Source of the DNA: Lutibacillus sp052034115 | Lineage (GTDB): Bacteria; Actinomycetota; Actinomycetes; Actinomycetales; Dermatophilaceae | NCBI GenBank assembly: GCA_052034115.1 | Contig: JBPOIZ010000061.1 | Coordinates: 25,190 to 89,189 of the forward strand | DNA: 64,000 bases | Direction of reading: 5' to 3' | Part shown: piece after piece, positions 31,519 to 39,830 of the stretch | How the letters are laid out: every line of letters begins with the position of its first letter | How positions within the stretch are numbered: position 1 is the stretch's first letter | Program-made: the position numbers and the translations under genes | The notes under the pieces: generated by a model | What the model was told of the DNA's origin: nothing | Database searches by the model: none | What the model saw: only the letters and a program-made list of their open reading frames with translations

Positions 31519-32153
31519 CCGATCGCACCACCGTCCACCTGCTGCGCCACGGCGAGGTCCACAACCCCGACGGCATCCTCTATGGGCGACTGCCCGGGTT
31601 CCACCTGTCGGCGCTCGGGGTGCAGATGGCCCAGGTCGTGGCCGACCACCTCGCCGACGCCGATATCACTGCCGTCGTGTCCTCGCCCTTGGAGCGGGCC
31701 CAGGAGACCGCGGCGCCCATCGCGGCCCGGCATGGGCTGGTGATCTCGCTCGACGAGCGGGCCATCGAGGCCGCCAACGCGTTCGAAGGGCAGACCTTCG
31801 GTCGCGGCGACGGCGCCTTGTGGCGGCCGCGGACGCTGCGCCTGCTGCGCAACCCGTTCCGCCCGTCGTGGGGCGAGCCGTTCGACGCCCTGGCGGCGCG
31901 GATGCTGCGGGCGGTCGAGGCGGCCCGGGACCTGGCCCGCGGACACGAGGTGGTCCTCGTGTCCCACCAAGCCCCCATCTGGACGGTGCGGCGATTCCTC
32001 GAGGGACAGTCCCTGTGGCATGACCCGCGTTCGCGCCAATGTGGTCTCGCCTCGCTGACGAGCGTCACGTATGACGGCACGGCCGTCGCGTCGGTGGCCT
32101 ACTCCGAGCCGGCGGGGGAGCTGGCTGCGCGCGGCAAGGGGGTCGGCGCATGA
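31515..32153 (+). CDS. Histidine phosphatase (phosphoglycerate mutase-like) family protein
   Basis: A 212-residue enzyme of the RHG family: the catalytic LLRHGEVHNPDGILYGRLPG at the N-terminus, SSPLERAQETAAPIA, EAANAFEGQTF, and the second catalytic His in VVLVSHQAPIW. Its substrate is unknown. The gene is a constant neighbour of cytochrome c maturation genes in actinobacteria (mycobacterial Rv0525). It starts at GTG 31515 overlapping marR and overlaps tlpA by 4 nt. Confidence 0.9.
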   Translation: MTDRTTVHLLRHGEVHNPDGILYGRLPGFHLSALGVQMAQVVADHLADADITAVVSSPLERAQETAAPIAARHGLVISLDERAIEAANAFEGQTFGRGDGALWRPRTLRLLRNPFRPSWGEPFDALAARMLRAVEAARDLARGHEVVLVSHQAPIWTVRRFLEGQSLWHDPRSRQCGLASLTSVTYDGTAVASVAYSEPAGELAARGKGVGA

Positions 32154-32752
32154 GACGCACGGCCCGCCATACCGGTGCCGTCCTGGCGGTGCTGACCGGT
32201 CTGGCGCTGGCGGCCTGCTCCGGCCCTGCGCCCGGGTCGATCGCCGATCAGGCTGCCTCTGGCGACCGGAAGGGCTACGTGTCAGGGGATGGCACCGTGA
32301 CCCAGCTCGCCGTGGCCGACCGGGCGGCGCCGGTGGACCTGTCAGGCACGCTGCTCGACGGCTCGTCCTGGTCGGCTGCAGGCGAGCGCGGCCGGGTCGT
32401 CGTCCTCAACGTCTGGGGCTCCTGGTGCCCGCCGTGTGTCGAGGAGACCCCGACCCTGCAGAAGGTGTGGGACACGGCCGATCGCGCCAAGGCCCCGGTG
32501 CGGTTCGTGGGACTCAACGTGCGCGACAGCGTTGCGTCTGCGACCGCCTTCCTCGAGGCCCAGAAGGTGACCTTCCCCTCCCTGCGGTATGACGACGGCG
32601 CCGCTGTGCTGGCCCTGCAGGGGAAGGCCTCCGCCATCCCGTCCACCCTGGTCCTCGACGGTCAGGGCCGGATCGCCGCCCGGGTGCTCGGCCCGGTGAC
32701 CGAGACCGTTCTGCAGGGCCTGATCGATGACGCGGTCGCGGAGTTGACGTGA
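32150..32752 (+). CDS. TlpA/ResA-like thioredoxin lipoprotein
   Basis: An extracytoplasmic thiol-disulfide reductase that keeps apocytochrome c cysteines reduced for haem attachment. The 200-residue protein has a lipoprotein signal with lipobox L-A-A-C23. The thioredoxin-fold active site WCPPC lies at 92-96, and the cis-Pro is in ASAIPSTLVLDGQG. Overlaps of 4 nt on both sides place it in the middle of the Ccs operon. It would receive electrons from CcdA encoded next. Confidence 0.93.
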   Translation: MRRTARHTGAVLAVLTGLALAACSGPAPGSIADQAASGDRKGYVSGDGTVTQLAVADRAAPVDLSGTLLDGSSWSAAGERGRVVVLNVWGSWCPPCVEETPTLQKVWDTADRAKAPVRFVGLNVRDSVASATAFLEAQKVTFPSLRYDDGAAVLALQGKASAIPSTLVLDGQGRIAARVLGPVTETVLQGLIDDAVAELT

Positions 32753-33501
32753 GCGTCGCCGCCCTGGACGGATCCACGGTCGCCGGCGGCGCCCTCCCTC
32801 TCGCCGCACTGATTGCCGTGGCCGCGGGGTTCGTGTCGTTCGCCTCGCCGTGCGTGTTACCCCTCGTCCCGGGCTTCCTGGGTTACGTGACCGGGCTGAG
32901 CGAGCCGACGGCCGACCGGCGCCGCGTCGTCCTCGGAACCGCCCTGTTCGTGCTGGGGTTCACCGTCGTCTTCGTGGCCGGTATGGCGACGCTCGCCGCG
33001 GTCAGCCAGGCCTTGCTGGATCATCGAGCCACACTCATGCGGGGCGGCGGTGTCGTCGTCATCGCCTTGGCCCTGGTCTTTCTCGGCTGGGGCAGCCAGC
33101 TCCAGGTCAAGCCGCGCTGGCGCCCCGCCGCCGGCCTGGCGGGCGCGCCGTTGCTCGGCGCCGTGTTCGCCGTCGGGTGGTCCCCCTGCAGCGGCCCGAC
33201 GCTCGCGGCGATCAACGGCCTGATCGCCCCGTTGTCCGAGTCCTCCGGCACCGTGGGGCGCGGTGTCGTCCTGGCCATCTGCTACAGCCTCGGCCTCGGG
33301 GTGCCGTTCCTCCTCCTGGCGGCCGGGTTCGCCCGCGCTGGGCGCATGAACGCGTGGTTGCGGCGCCATCAACGCGGCGTGCAGCGGGCCGGGGGCATCC
33401 TGTTGCTCGCCGTGGGGGTGCTGCTGGTGACCGGCTGGTGGGACGCCATCGTCACCGCGCTACAGAACGGCCTCATCGGGCGCTTCGGGACGGTCTTGTG
33501 A
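32749..33501 (+). CDS. ccdA: Cytochrome c biogenesis transmembrane protein CcdA
   Basis: A six-helix membrane thiol carrier that passes cytosolic reductant to TlpA/ResA. The 250-residue protein shows the paired redox cysteines in FASPCVLPLVPGFLGYVTG (helix 1) and VGWSPCSGPTLAAI (helix 4), the family signature. It starts at GTG 32749. Its TGA overlaps the resB ATG. Confidence 0.94.
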   Translation: MSVAALDGSTVAGGALPLAALIAVAAGFVSFASPCVLPLVPGFLGYVTGLSEPTADRRRVVLGTALFVLGFTVVFVAGMATLAAVSQALLDHRATLMRGGGVVVIALALVFLGWGSQLQVKPRWRPAAGLAGAPLLGAVFAVGWSPCSGPTLAAINGLIAPLSESSGTVGRGVVLAICYSLGLGVPFLLLAAGFARAGRMNAWLRRHQRGVQRAGGILLLAVGVLLVTGWWDAIVTALQNGLIGRFGTVL

Positions 33502-35051
33502 TGACGCCGACTCATGGGCTGCGTTGGGCCTGGCGGCTGCTGACGAGCATGCGCACCGCGCTGTTCCTCCTCATGCTCCTTGCCGTCGCCGCCGTGCCCG
33601 GCTCGATCTTCCCGCAACGGTCCATCGACGCGGGGCGGGTGGCCGACTATCTGGCGGCCAACCCCACCACCGGCCCGTGGCTCGACCGGCTCGGGTTCTT
33701 CGAGGTGTTCGCCTCGCCGTGGTTCTCGGCCATCTACCTACTGCTGATCGTCTCGCTCATCGGCTGCATCATCCCGCGCACCCGCCAGCATGTGGCCGCC
33801 TTGAGGCAGCCGCCGCCGAAGGCGCCGGCACGGCTCGATCGGCTGCCGTCATACGCGCACGGGCAGTGGGCCGACGATCGCACGCCCGAGCAGATCCTCG
33901 ACGCGGCCGCGGCGATCCTCAAGCGGCGCGGGTTTCGGGTGACCCGGCACGACGCGGCCTCGGTCAGTGCCGAGAGCGGCTACCTCCGCGAGACCGGGAA
34001 CCTGCTCTTCCACATCGCCTTGTGCGGCATCGTCCTCGGCGTCGCCTTCGGGCACCTGTACGGCTGGCGCGGGGACGTCATCGTGCCCGTCGGATCCGGT
34101 TTCGCCTCCACCGCCACGACCTACGACTCGTTCGCCCCGGGCGCGCTGGTCGACGCCGAGGCGCTGCCACCGTTCCGGCTCACCGTGGACCGGCTCGACG
34201 TCGCCTTCGAAGAGCAGGTGGCCAGCCAGCTCGGCGCCCCACGCAAGTTCGAGGCCACCGTCACCACGGTGGCTGCGCCGGGGGACGCCCCCGTCACCGA
34301 GCCGCTCAACCTCAACGCGCCGGTCACCGTCGACGGCGCCGACGTCTTCCTTCTCGGCAACGGCTACGCCCCGGTCATCACGGTCAAGGACGGGCGAGGT
34401 GCGGTCCGCTACCAGGAGGCGACCCCGTTCCTGCCCCAGGACGGCTTCTACCGCTCGGTCGGCACCGTGAAGGTGACCGCCGCCGCGCCCCAGCAACTCG
34501 GGCTCTCCGGACTGTTCCTGCCCACCGCGGACCCGCGCGACGAGGCGGGCCCGGTCTCGGTGTTCCCCGACCTGCGCAACCCGACGCTCGTGCTGGCGGT
34601 CTGGGAAGGCACCCTCTTCCCCGGTGGTCGGCCGCAGTCGGTCTACACCTTGACGACGACGCAGATGACGCCGGTGCTCGGCGACACCGGCAAGCCACTG
34701 GTGTTGCGCCTCCAGCCGGGCCAGAGCGTGGCGCTGCCGGGTGGGCGCGGCACGGTCAGCTTCGACTCGGTGGTGCGCTGGGCCGGCCTGTCGGTGCGTC
34801 ACGACCCCGGCAAGGGGGCCACCCTCGCCGCCGCCATCCTGACGATCCTGGCCCTGTTGGCCACCCTCCTCGTGCGCCGCCGGCGGGTCTTCGTCCGGGC
34901 AGGCGCAGCGCATGGGCAGGGTTCGACCGACGCTGCCACACCGGTTACCGTGGTGGGAGTCGGTGGGCTGAGCAAAACCGCTGACGCCACGTTGGACGAC
35001 CTCGTCGAGCAGGTGCGAGACGAGCTGACGAAACGGACGCCAACGACATGA
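33501..35051 (+). CDS. resB: Cytochrome c biogenesis protein ResB/Ccs1
   Basis: System II component that, with CcsA, transports and ligates haem to apocytochrome c. The 516-residue protein has the N-terminal LLTSMRTALFLLMLLAVAAV, SIFPQRS and FASPWFSAIYLLLIVSLIGC, a third helix (FHIALCGIVLGVAFGHLYGW), a large periplasmic domain, and a last helix (~ALLATLLVRRRR). ATG 33501 overlaps the ccdA stop; GTG 33498 is an in-frame alternative. It overlaps ccsA by 4 nt. Confidence 0.93.
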   Translation: MTPTHGLRWAWRLLTSMRTALFLLMLLAVAAVPGSIFPQRSIDAGRVADYLAANPTTGPWLDRLGFFEVFASPWFSAIYLLLIVSLIGCIIPRTRQHVAALRQPPPKAPARLDRLPSYAHGQWADDRTPEQILDAAAAILKRRGFRVTRHDAASVSAESGYLRETGNLLFHIALCGIVLGVAFGHLYGWRGDVIVPVGSGFASTATTYDSFAPGALVDAEALPPFRLTVDRLDVAFEEQVASQLGAPRKFEATVTTVAAPGDAPVTEPLNLNAPVTVDGADVFLLGNGYAPVITVKDGRGAVRYQEATPFLPQDGFYRSVGTVKVTAAAPQQLGLSGLFLPTADPRDEAGPVSVFPDLRNPTLVLAVWEGTLFPGGRPQSVYTLTTTQMTPVLGDTGKPLVLRLQPGQSVALPGGRGTVSFDSVVRWAGLSVRHDPGKGATLAAAILTILALLATLLVRRRRVFVRAGAAHGQGSTDAATPVTVVGVGGLSKTADATLDDLVEQVRDELTKRTPTT

Positions 35052-36049
35052 ATGCCACGCTGGCCAGCTACGCCAACCTCGCGCTGTACTCCGCGATGGT
35101 GGTCCTCGCCCTCGCCATGCTTGCCTTCACGCTGCACCTGGCCGCGCTCAAACCGGCGCCCGCCGCCCAGCGGCGCTCGCCGGTGCTCGTCGGGTCAGGT
35201 GCCCGAAGCCGCACCGGTATGGCGATCGCCGACGACGACGCGAGTGCCGCGGAGCCGGCCGACGTCCTCGAAGACCCTGCCGGACCGCGGGCGCGCCGGT
35301 TCGCCGGCACCGGGTTGTCCCTGACCTGGCTGGGCACCGTGCTGCTCGTCTGCGCCGTCGTCCTGCGCGGCGTGGCGGTCAGCCGACCGCCGTGGGGCAA
35401 CCTGTTCGAGTTCACCACGGCCGCCGCCTGCGCTGCCGCCGTCGGCTACTCGGTGCTCGCCAAACGCAACCACTGGCAGTGGCTGGGGCTGTTCGTCGTC
35501 GGTCCCATCCTGCTCACCCTCGGCCTGGCGATGACCGCGTTCTACGTCGAGGCGAGCGAGCTCAACCCGATCCTCAAGAGCGTGTGGCTCGTCATCCACG
35601 TCATCGTTGCGATCATCGCGGTCGCCGCGTTCACCATCGCCCTGGGGCTGGGCCTGGCCTATCTCGCCCGGCTCCGGCGCGAGAGCGTCGTCCTGGCCAG
35701 CCCGGACGCCAAGGCGTCTTTCCTCGACGCGCTGCCGCGCTCGGCGGCCTTGGAACGCGCCGCCTACGCGCTGAACATGGCGGGGTTCATCCTGTGGACC
35801 TTCACCCTGGTGGCCGGCGCGATCTGGGCCCAGAAGGCGTGGGGCAGTTACTGGACGTGGGACCCCAAGGAGGTGTGGACCTTCGTCGTCTGGTGCATCT
35901 ACGCGGCCTACATGCACGCCCGAGCCACCGCCGGGTGGGAGCCACGCAAGGCCATGTACATCGCCCTGGCCGGCTATGCAGCCATCGTCGTCAACTACGC
36001 CGTCGTCAACGTGTTCTTCGTCGGCCAGCACAGTTACGCGGGGATGTGA
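35048..36049 (+). CDS. ccsA: Cytochrome c biogenesis protein CcsA/ResC (CcsB)
   Basis: The haem-handling partner of ResB. The 333-residue polytopic protein contains the haem-presenting tryptophan-rich loop WGSYWTWDPKEVWTFVVW and flanking conserved histidines (HVIVAIIAV, YMHARATAGW, VGQHSYAGM). About eight hydrophobic helices are apparent. It starts 4 nt inside the end of resB and ends at the DUF4229 start (TGATG). Confidence 0.94.
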   Translation: MNATLASYANLALYSAMVVLALAMLAFTLHLAALKPAPAAQRRSPVLVGSGARSRTGMAIADDDASAAEPADVLEDPAGPRARRFAGTGLSLTWLGTVLLVCAVVLRGVAVSRPPWGNLFEFTTAAACAAAVGYSVLAKRNHWQWLGLFVVGPILLTLGLAMTAFYVEASELNPILKSVWLVIHVIVAIIAVAAFTIALGLGLAYLARLRRESVVLASPDAKASFLDALPRSAALERAAYALNMAGFILWTFTLVAGAIWAQKAWGSYWTWDPKEVWTFVVWCIYAAYMHARATAGWEPRKAMYIALAGYAAIVVNYAVVNVFFVGQHSYAGM

Positions 36050-36306
36050 TGGCGCGCTACACGGTGCTGCGCCTGCTGGTCTTCCTGGGCGCCCTCATGG
36101 TCTGCTACCTCGTCGGCCTGCGGGATTTCGCCATGGTCGCCGTGGCCGCGCTCGCCTCCGGCGTGCTGTCCTACTTCATCCTCCGGCTCCCGCGCGAGGA
36201 GATGACCGAGCAGGTCGTGCAGCGGGTGGACCGTCGGCGCCAGCGTCGGGAGGCGGCCAGCGCCGCCGACGATGCGGCCGAGGACGCCGAGGCATCCGGG
36301 TCGTAG
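36049..36306 (+). CDS. DUF4229 family small membrane protein
   Basis: An 85-residue protein with two transmembrane helices (LRLLVFLGALMVCYLVGL and MVAVAALASGVLSYFIL) followed by a charged cytoplasmic tail rich in Arg, Ala and Asp. It is a regular companion of ccsA/menA in actinobacteria; its role is not known. It overlaps ccsA by 1 nt. It ends 16 nt before the convergent menA gene. Confidence 0.8.
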   Translation: MARYTVLRLLVFLGALMVCYLVGLRDFAMVAVAALASGVLSYFILRLPREEMTEQVVQRVDRRRQRREAASAADDAAEDAEASGS

Positions 36307-36322
36307 CGGGCCGGCGGCCGGC

Positions 36323-37195
36323 CTACGAGAGGGCCAGAGCGCCCGCGAGCAGCACGCCATACGCCAGCAGGAGCACGTTCGTGCCCGCCAGCACTTTCAC
36401 CAGCGTCGGGCCGAGCGCACCGTCGCGCACGAGGCGCACCGGTGCGATGGCGAGCAGGTATGCCGCCAGAACCCCCCAGCACAGTGGGTGGCGCACCGCG
36501 ATGGCGATGACCGCGACGGCCGCTGCGGCGAGCATCGCGACGAACAGCGCCCGAGTGCGGGCATCTCCGAGCCGGACCGCCAGGGTGACCTTGCCGCTGA
36601 CGGTGTCGGTGGGGATGTCCCGCAGGTTGTTCGCGACGAGGATGGCCGAGGCGAGCAGGCCGACGCCGGTCGCGCCGGCGAGCCCGACCCAGGTGAGCGA
36701 ATGCGCCAGGGCGAAGTGGGTGCCGAGGGTCGCCGCGAGGCCGAAGTAGACGAAGACGGCGACCTCACCCAGCCCGCGGTAGCCGTAGGGCCGCCGGCCG
36801 CCGGTGTAGAACCACGCCGCAGCGATGGCCGACAGGCCGATGGGAATGAGCACCCAGGACCGGCTGACGATGACCACCACCAGCCCGAGGGCCGCCCCGA
36901 CTCCGAAGCAGGCCCAGGCAGCGGCCTTGACCTGCGCGGGGTCGGCCAGTCGCTGCCCGACGAGCCGCACTGGCCCGACGCGCTGCTCGTCCGTGCCGCG
37001 GATGCCGTCGGAGTAGTCGTTGGCGTAGTTGACGCCCACCTGCAAGAGCACCGAGAAGACGAGGGCGAGCAGCATCAGCGCGACCGACACCTCGGCGACG
37101 AGCGACGCGGCGCCGGCCCCGACGAGCACGGGCGCCACTGCGGCGGCGAGAGTCCGGGGCCGGGCACCGCCGACCCACTGGGCAAGAGTGGCCAT
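36323..37195 (-). CDS. menA: 1,4-dihydroxy-2-naphthoate polyprenyltransferase MenA
   Basis: Attaches the polyprenyl tail to DHNA in menaquinone synthesis. The 290-residue, roughly nine-helix UbiA-family protein has the prenyl-diphosphate Asp motif NYANDYSDGIRGTD and the second Asp-rich motif NNLRDIPTDTVSGK. QWVGGARPRTLAAAVAPVLV is at its N-terminus. It begins 4 nt after the stop of the PLDc_N gene, with GAGG supplied by that gene's 3' end. Confidence 0.95.
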   Translation of the reverse strand: MATLAQWVGGARPRTLAAAVAPVLVGAGAASLVAEVSVALMLLALVFSVLLQVGVNYANDYSDGIRGTDEQRVGPVRLVGQRLADPAQVKAAAWACFGVGAALGLVVVIVSRSWVLIPIGLSAIAAAWFYTGGRRPYGYRGLGEVAVFVYFGLAATLGTHFALAHSLTWVGLAGATGVGLLASAILVANNLRDIPTDTVSGKVTLAVRLGDARTRALFVAMLAAAAVAVIAIAVRHPLCWGVLAAYLLAIAPVRLVRDGALGPTLVKVLAGTNVLLLAYGVLLAGALALS

Positions 37196-37199
37196 GTCC

Positions 37200-37499
37200 T
37201 CAGACGCGCCGCATGAAGTCCGGGTCGTCCTCCGGCCCGCGCGGGCCGCGTGGCCCGCGTGGCCCTTCGGGGCCCGCGGACGGGCCGCGACCGCCTCGCG
37301 CGGCCGGCGGGAGGAGGGAGCGAGGGCGACCGGCGATGAGCCAGGCGATCGGTCCGAGGAACATGATGACGATGACCAGGACGAGCCAAAGCGGCTTGGG
37401 CAGGTTGCGCACCTCGGCGTCCGGGGTCTGGGCGCAGTCGATCAGTGCGTAGACGGCCAGCGCGAACGGCAGGACGTAGAGGAACAGCACGCGGAGCAC
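37200..37499 (-). CDS. PLD nuclease N-terminal (PLDc_N) domain membrane protein
   Basis: A 99-residue protein with two membrane helices (VLFLYVLPFALAVYALIDC and PLWLVLVIVIMFLGPIAWLI), the PLDc_N pattern. A Gly/Pro/Arg-rich tail includes four tandem GPRGP-like units (RGPRGPRGP). GTG 37499 has a near-perfect SD, GAGGAGGTGA. Its function is unknown; it is a standard neighbour of menA/menE. Confidence 0.85.
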   Translation of the reverse strand: MLRVLFLYVLPFALAVYALIDCAQTPDAEVRNLPKPLWLVLVIVIMFLGPIAWLIAGRPRSLLPPAARGGRGPSAGPEGPRGPRGPRGPEDDPDFMRRV

Positions 37500-37511
37500 G
37501 AGGTCACCTCC

Positions 37512-38675
37512 TCACGATAAGTCTGACTCGATTCTGCCACCGGCGAGGAGCAGCCGGCGCGCGGCCGGACGGTCGGGCTTGCCCAGTGCCGTCAGCGGCA
37601 GGTGCGGCACGGCTCCGACCCACCAGGGACGGGCGTAGGGAGGCAGGCCCGGCAGCGCGGCGCGGACCTGCGCCGCGGTCAGCGCACCGACCGGGTCACG
37701 CCACACGAGCAACGCTCCGACGGCGTGACCCCAGTGCGGGTCGGGCACGCCGACCACGAACGCATCGGCGACCCCGTCCAGGTCGAGCAGGGCGCGGCGG
37801 ACCAGCTCGGGACGGACCTTGTGGCCACCGGTGACGATGACGTCGTCCGCCCGGCCGAGCACCTCGAGGAGCCCGTCGGGGCGGATCAGGCCGACGTCGG
37901 AGGTGCGGAACCACCGCCGCCCGTCGGCGCCGGTGGAGAACCCGGACGTGTCGAGCGCCCCCTCGGGGGTCAGGTAGCCCTCGGCGAGGGTCGGCCCACC
38001 GACGCTGATCACTCCATCGGCTGCGACGTCGAAGGCCGAGCCGGGCAGGGCCTGCCCGTCATACACGCATCCACCGGCGGTCTCGGACATGCCGTAGGTG
38101 CGCACGACACGAATCCGCCGGTCAGTGGCTTCCTCGGCGATCGGGTAGGGCATCGCGGCGCCGCCGACGAGCACCGCGTCGAAGCGGGCCAGGAGGGCCG
38201 TTGCGGCGGCGTCGGCCAGGATGCGGGCCACTTGGGTGGGGACGAGTGCGGTGTATGCCGGTCCGCCGCCAGCGAGGACGCGGCGTGCACCGTCAGCGAA
38301 CCGTTCGGCGGTGAACGGGCCCCCTGCTGGGAGGACCGCCAGATCGGTGCCGGCCCGAAGTGCCCGGACGAGCACCTGAGCCCCGGCGACGTGCTGGATC
38401 GGCAGCGCGAGCAGCCACGAGCCCGGCCCACCGAGTGCTGCGTGGGTGGCGTCGGCGGAGGCGCACAGGGCGGCTGTCGACAGGCCGACGCTCTTCGGCT
38501 CGCCGGTCGTCCCGGAGGTGGGCACGGTCACGGCGACACCCGCTGGAATGCGGGTGCGCGGAACGGGTGGAGGGGTCACGGTGGTCGGCTCACCCCAGGC
38601 GGCCAGATCCACGGGCGGTCCGCCGTCCAGGGCCCGCCGCAGGGCCTCCTGCAGCGCCAGCGGGTCGGCCGTCAT
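37512..38675 (-). CDS. menE: o-succinylbenzoate-CoA ligase MenE
   Basis: AMP-forming ligase that activates o-succinylbenzoate for MenB. The 387-residue protein has the P-loop TSGTTGEPK at 53-61, VRTYGMSETAGGCVYDG, the WFRTSDVG motif, the hinge LGRADDVIVTGGHKV and a C-terminal catalytic Lys in LTALGKPDR. It is shorter than ordinary acyl-CoA ligases, as in actinobacterial MenE. ATG 38675 overlaps the YwiC stop by 4 nt. Confidence 0.93.
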   Translation of the reverse strand: MTADPLALQEALRRALDGGPPVDLAAWGEPTTVTPPPVPRTRIPAGVAVTVPTSGTTGEPKSVGLSTAALCASADATHAALGGPGSWLLALPIQHVAGAQVLVRALRAGTDLAVLPAGGPFTAERFADGARRVLAGGGPAYTALVPTQVARILADAAATALLARFDAVLVGGAAMPYPIAEEATDRRIRVVRTYGMSETAGGCVYDGQALPGSAFDVAADGVISVGGPTLAEGYLTPEGALDTSGFSTGADGRRWFRTSDVGLIRPDGLLEVLGRADDVIVTGGHKVRPELVRRALLDLDGVADAFVVGVPDPHWGHAVGALLVWRDPVGALTAAQVRAALPGLPPYARPWWVGAVPHLPLTALGKPDRPAARRLLLAGGRIESDLS

Positions 38676-39508
38676 CCCGCGAGGAGCGAGGTCACGGCCA
38701 CCGCAGTGGTCGAGGCGATCTCGCCGATGCCGATCTGCGGGGGAGTGAGGGCCAGCCGGGGGACAAGGGCGGCCCGAGCGGTGAGCGCAACGAACACGGC
38801 GACCACGGCCCAGCTCAGGCCCGGCCAGTGGCCGCCGCCGGCCAGGAGCGCGGCGGCGGCGATGACCGTGACCGCTGCGTGGTAGCCGATGCTCACGGCG
38901 CGGAAGGTGAGGTCGCCGCGGGCTCGGATCATCGACTTGACGTAGAAGACGGTGCCACCGAAGTAGGCCGCTTGCACCGCGGCCAGGGTCCACGCGCGGC
39001 CCCAGTCACTGCCGCCGCTCACGTCATAGGCCACGACGGTCATCAGTGACGAACCGGCGGTGGTGGCCAGGCCGCTGAGCAGGGACCGTTCGGTGCGGTG
39101 GGCCGATGCCCACAGGCCGACACCGAGGGGCACCAGGAAGGCCGGAACCCACCGCAGCAGGTCCGGGCGCGCGATGACGAGGATCAGAGCCGGGGGGAGG
39201 GTCAGCACGGGGTAGGCCAGTGCGGGTGGCGCGTAGCTGGCGCGGCGCCCCGACTTGAGCCACAGCGAGAGCGCGAAGAAGGCGAAGTAGCCAAGGAACC
39301 AGAAGACGGTCAGCGCCAGGTGCAGCCAGGTCGGCCCACCCGCCAGGGTGCCGAGCAACAGCGGGCTGGCCAACATCGCCCACGCCCCATGCTGGTTCGG
39401 GACCCACCCGGGGCTGCGCCGAGCGCGCCGGGCCCGCCCGCGGGGGCGAGTGCCGGGTTCGCCGGTCGCCACGGCTGGTCGCGGTTTCGGCGCGGTGTGG
39501 GCACTCAC
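38672..39508 (-). CDS. YwiC-like membrane protein
   Basis: A 278-residue polytopic protein with about eight helices and the YwiC signature PNQHGAWAMLASPLLLG near the N-terminus. Its function is unknown. It is coupled to menE by a 4-nt overlap. It starts at GTG 39508, 6 nt after a -10-like TACCCT, so it heads a leaderless men operon. It is the last host gene before the AbiE island. Confidence 0.85.
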   Translation of the reverse strand: MSAHTAPKPRPAVATGEPGTRPRGRARRARRSPGWVPNQHGAWAMLASPLLLGTLAGGPTWLHLALTVFWFLGYFAFFALSLWLKSGRRASYAPPALAYPVLTLPPALILVIARPDLLRWVPAFLVPLGVGLWASAHRTERSLLSGLATTAGSSLMTVVAYDVSGGSDWGRAWTLAAVQAAYFGGTVFYVKSMIRARGDLTFRAVSIGYHAAVTVIAAAALLAGGGHWPGLSWAVVAVFVALTARAALVPRLALTPPQIGIGEIASTTAVAVTSLLAG

Positions 39509-39514
39509 CGGACT

Positions 39515-39520
39515 AGGGTA
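39515..39520 (-). promoter_or_regulatory. -10 box of a leaderless promoter for ywiC-menE
   Basis: TACCCT on the minus strand with 6 nt to GTG 39508. Confidence 0.5.
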
Positions 39521-39609
39521 TGCCGCCGCCGCGGCCCCCCACGGTCGCCCGCCCGCTCGCCGCCCGGCTCCGAGACAGCAGGCAGGTTCTTGGCGACCCT
39601 GAACCCCGC

Positions 39610-39651
39610 CTGACCTGCGGAAACGTCCAAGTGTCAGAAGTACCAGGGGAA
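39610..39651. repeat. Left attachment-site repeat (attL) with duplicated menB 3' end
   Basis: CTGACCTGCGGAAACGT followed by the reverse complement of the menB C-terminal codons Pro-Trp-Tyr-Phe-stop. About 35 of 42 positions match 45321-45361. The stretch 39509-39830 (322 nt) contains no gene: only the ywiC promoter, this repeat, the two next repeats and the end of the DUF5677-like gene's downstream region. Confidence 0.75.
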
Positions 39652-39699
39652 GCGCGGCACGCTCAGCGGCTGTTGGTGGTCATTGACGGCATTGTGGGG

Positions 39700-39716
39700 C
39701 TGACCTGCGGAAACGT
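39700..39716. repeat. Second exact copy of the 17-bp att core
   Basis: CTGACCTGCGGAAACGT repeats exactly, 90 bp to the right of the copy at 39610-39626, but without the menB codons. Confidence 0.7.
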
Positions 39717-39756
39717 GATTGGCGGCGTTGGTGGTTGACGACCGCTGACGACTCTC

Positions 39757-39779
39757 CTGCCACACATCTGCCACGCACG
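39757..39779. repeat. Left copy of the 23-bp inner repeat
   Basis: Contains two TGCCAC-type units 11 nt apart. It is 21/23 identical to 45282-45304 at the other end, in direct orientation. It may be a recombinase arm-type binding site. Confidence 0.6.
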
Positions 39780-39830
39780 CACTGCTCGCAATTCCAGTTG
39801 CGAGCTGCCGAAGATCGAACCAGCCGAACG

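Noticed and set aside
37225..37290. Tandem GGCCCGCG-like units as a possible minisatellite
   Set aside because: They encode the RGPRGPRGP tail of the PLDc_N protein in frame and are explained by that low-complexity segment.
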